Shown piece by piece: positions 42,831-43,108 of a stretch of 43,108 nucleotides of DNA (positions are counted from its first letter, which is position 1; every line of letters starts with the position of its first letter). Below the pieces are notes generated by a model, which was given only the letters and a program-made list of their open reading frames with translations, was not told the origin of the DNA and did no database searches. Source of the stretch: Acetobacteraceae bacterium (GTDB taxonomy: Bacteria; Pseudomonadota; Alphaproteobacteria; Acetobacterales; Acetobacteraceae); assembly GCA_003151425.1 (NCBI GenBank), contig PLXO01000121.1:1-43108 (forward strand), in the 5' to 3' direction. A program made the position numbers and the translations under genes.

Positions 42831-43108
42831 TACATCCGGAACAAGCCGAAGCGCGTCGGCTCGATCGGCACGTTGAGGCTGGCGGAGATCGCCAGGGCAA
42901 GCACCCGACGCGTGTCGACCGGATCGGTGACGCCGTCATCCCATAGGCGGCCCGAGGCATAGTAGGGATGCCCCTGGGTTTCGTATTGCTCACGGATCGG
43001 TGCCTTGAATGCCTCCTCGTCCTCGCGCGCCCAGGTTTCGCCGCGCGCCTCGATGTTGTCGCGCCGGACCTGCGCCAGCACGCTGGCCGCCTGCTCGCCG
43101 CCCATCAC
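42830..43108 (-). CDS. mccB: Methylcrotonyl-CoA carboxylase beta subunit, 3' end only
   Basis: Only the last 92 residues are in the window; the gene runs off the right edge. The stretch [17 protein letters not shown], then [19 protein letters not shown] and [20 protein letters not shown], ending in RFGLFRM, is typical of the carboxyltransferase C-terminus of methylcrotonyl-CoA carboxylase. This identifies the leucine pathway for the pair. The stop is fused to the mccA start (TAATG). Confidence 0.9.
   Translation of the reverse strand: MMGGEQAASVLAQVRRDNIEARGETWAREDEEAFKAPIREQYETQGHPYYASGRLWDDGVTDPVDTRRVLALAISASLNVPIEPTRFGLFRM

Noticed and set aside
40737-42962. 741-codon plus-strand open frame opposite mccA
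   Set aside because: It is an antisense shadow of a strongly conserved carboxylase; the Arg/His/Gly/Asp-rich composition is typical of such shadows in GC-rich DNA.

Overview
The window is GC-rich, gene-dense DNA from an alphaproteobacterium, most likely Rhodospirillales/Acetobacteraceae. This rests on the divergent lysC/ubiG pair, the hdaA-ppk-ppx run, a DUF29 gene, a methylcrotonyl-CoA carboxylase operon and several families of GC-rich palindromic repeats. The genus cannot be fixed from sequence alone. No rRNA, tRNA, CRISPR array, phage gene or intact transposase was seen. Apart from a Phd-type antitoxin there is no recognisable transcription factor.

Left part (1-9.6 kb): a nitronate monooxygenase-like gene and lysC (minus) diverge from ubiG (plus). 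A DUF29 gene follows, split by a 522-bp element with matching terminal inverted repeats and a TCA target duplication; removing 525 bp restores a 160-codon frame. Next come a Phd/PIN toxin-antitoxin pair behind a perfect 11-bp-arm operator palindrome, a duplicated alpha/beta-barrel protein, a secreted beta-propeller protein with an FNR-type box upstream, and a membrane fatty-acid desaturase.

Middle part (9.6-19.5 kb): a small lipoprotein-like gene and four paralogous genes that join TPR arrays (10 to 15 units of 34 residues) to a GT-B/glycosyltransferase-9-like domain. One reads plus; three form a tightly overlapping minus-strand operon that meets it tail to tail. Array length varies in 102-bp steps, and one paralogue has a palindromic repeat translated as its C-terminal tail. 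This is the most unusual block in the window.

19.8-30 kb: a CUT1-type sugar ABC importer (binding protein and two permeases, no ATPase), then hdaA-ppk-ppx (replication control and polyphosphate turnover) and an MFS transporter.

30-43 kb: a catabolic region with two TauD/TfdA-family dioxygenases, a complete Pot/Fbp-type ABC importer translationally coupled to the second one, a zinc amidohydrolase, and a coupled HpaB-type/NtaA-type pair of flavin-dependent monooxygenases without a visible flavin reductase. The window ends in mccB(partial)-mccA for leucine breakdown. The substrate of the importer/oxygenase set cannot be told from the sequence.

Across the window, repeats shape genes as well as gaps. 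A C/G-rich inverted-repeat family has five copies. A triple-hairpin module lies just past two gene ends in the same orientation. Five genes carry in-frame tandem repeats at or near their translation starts.
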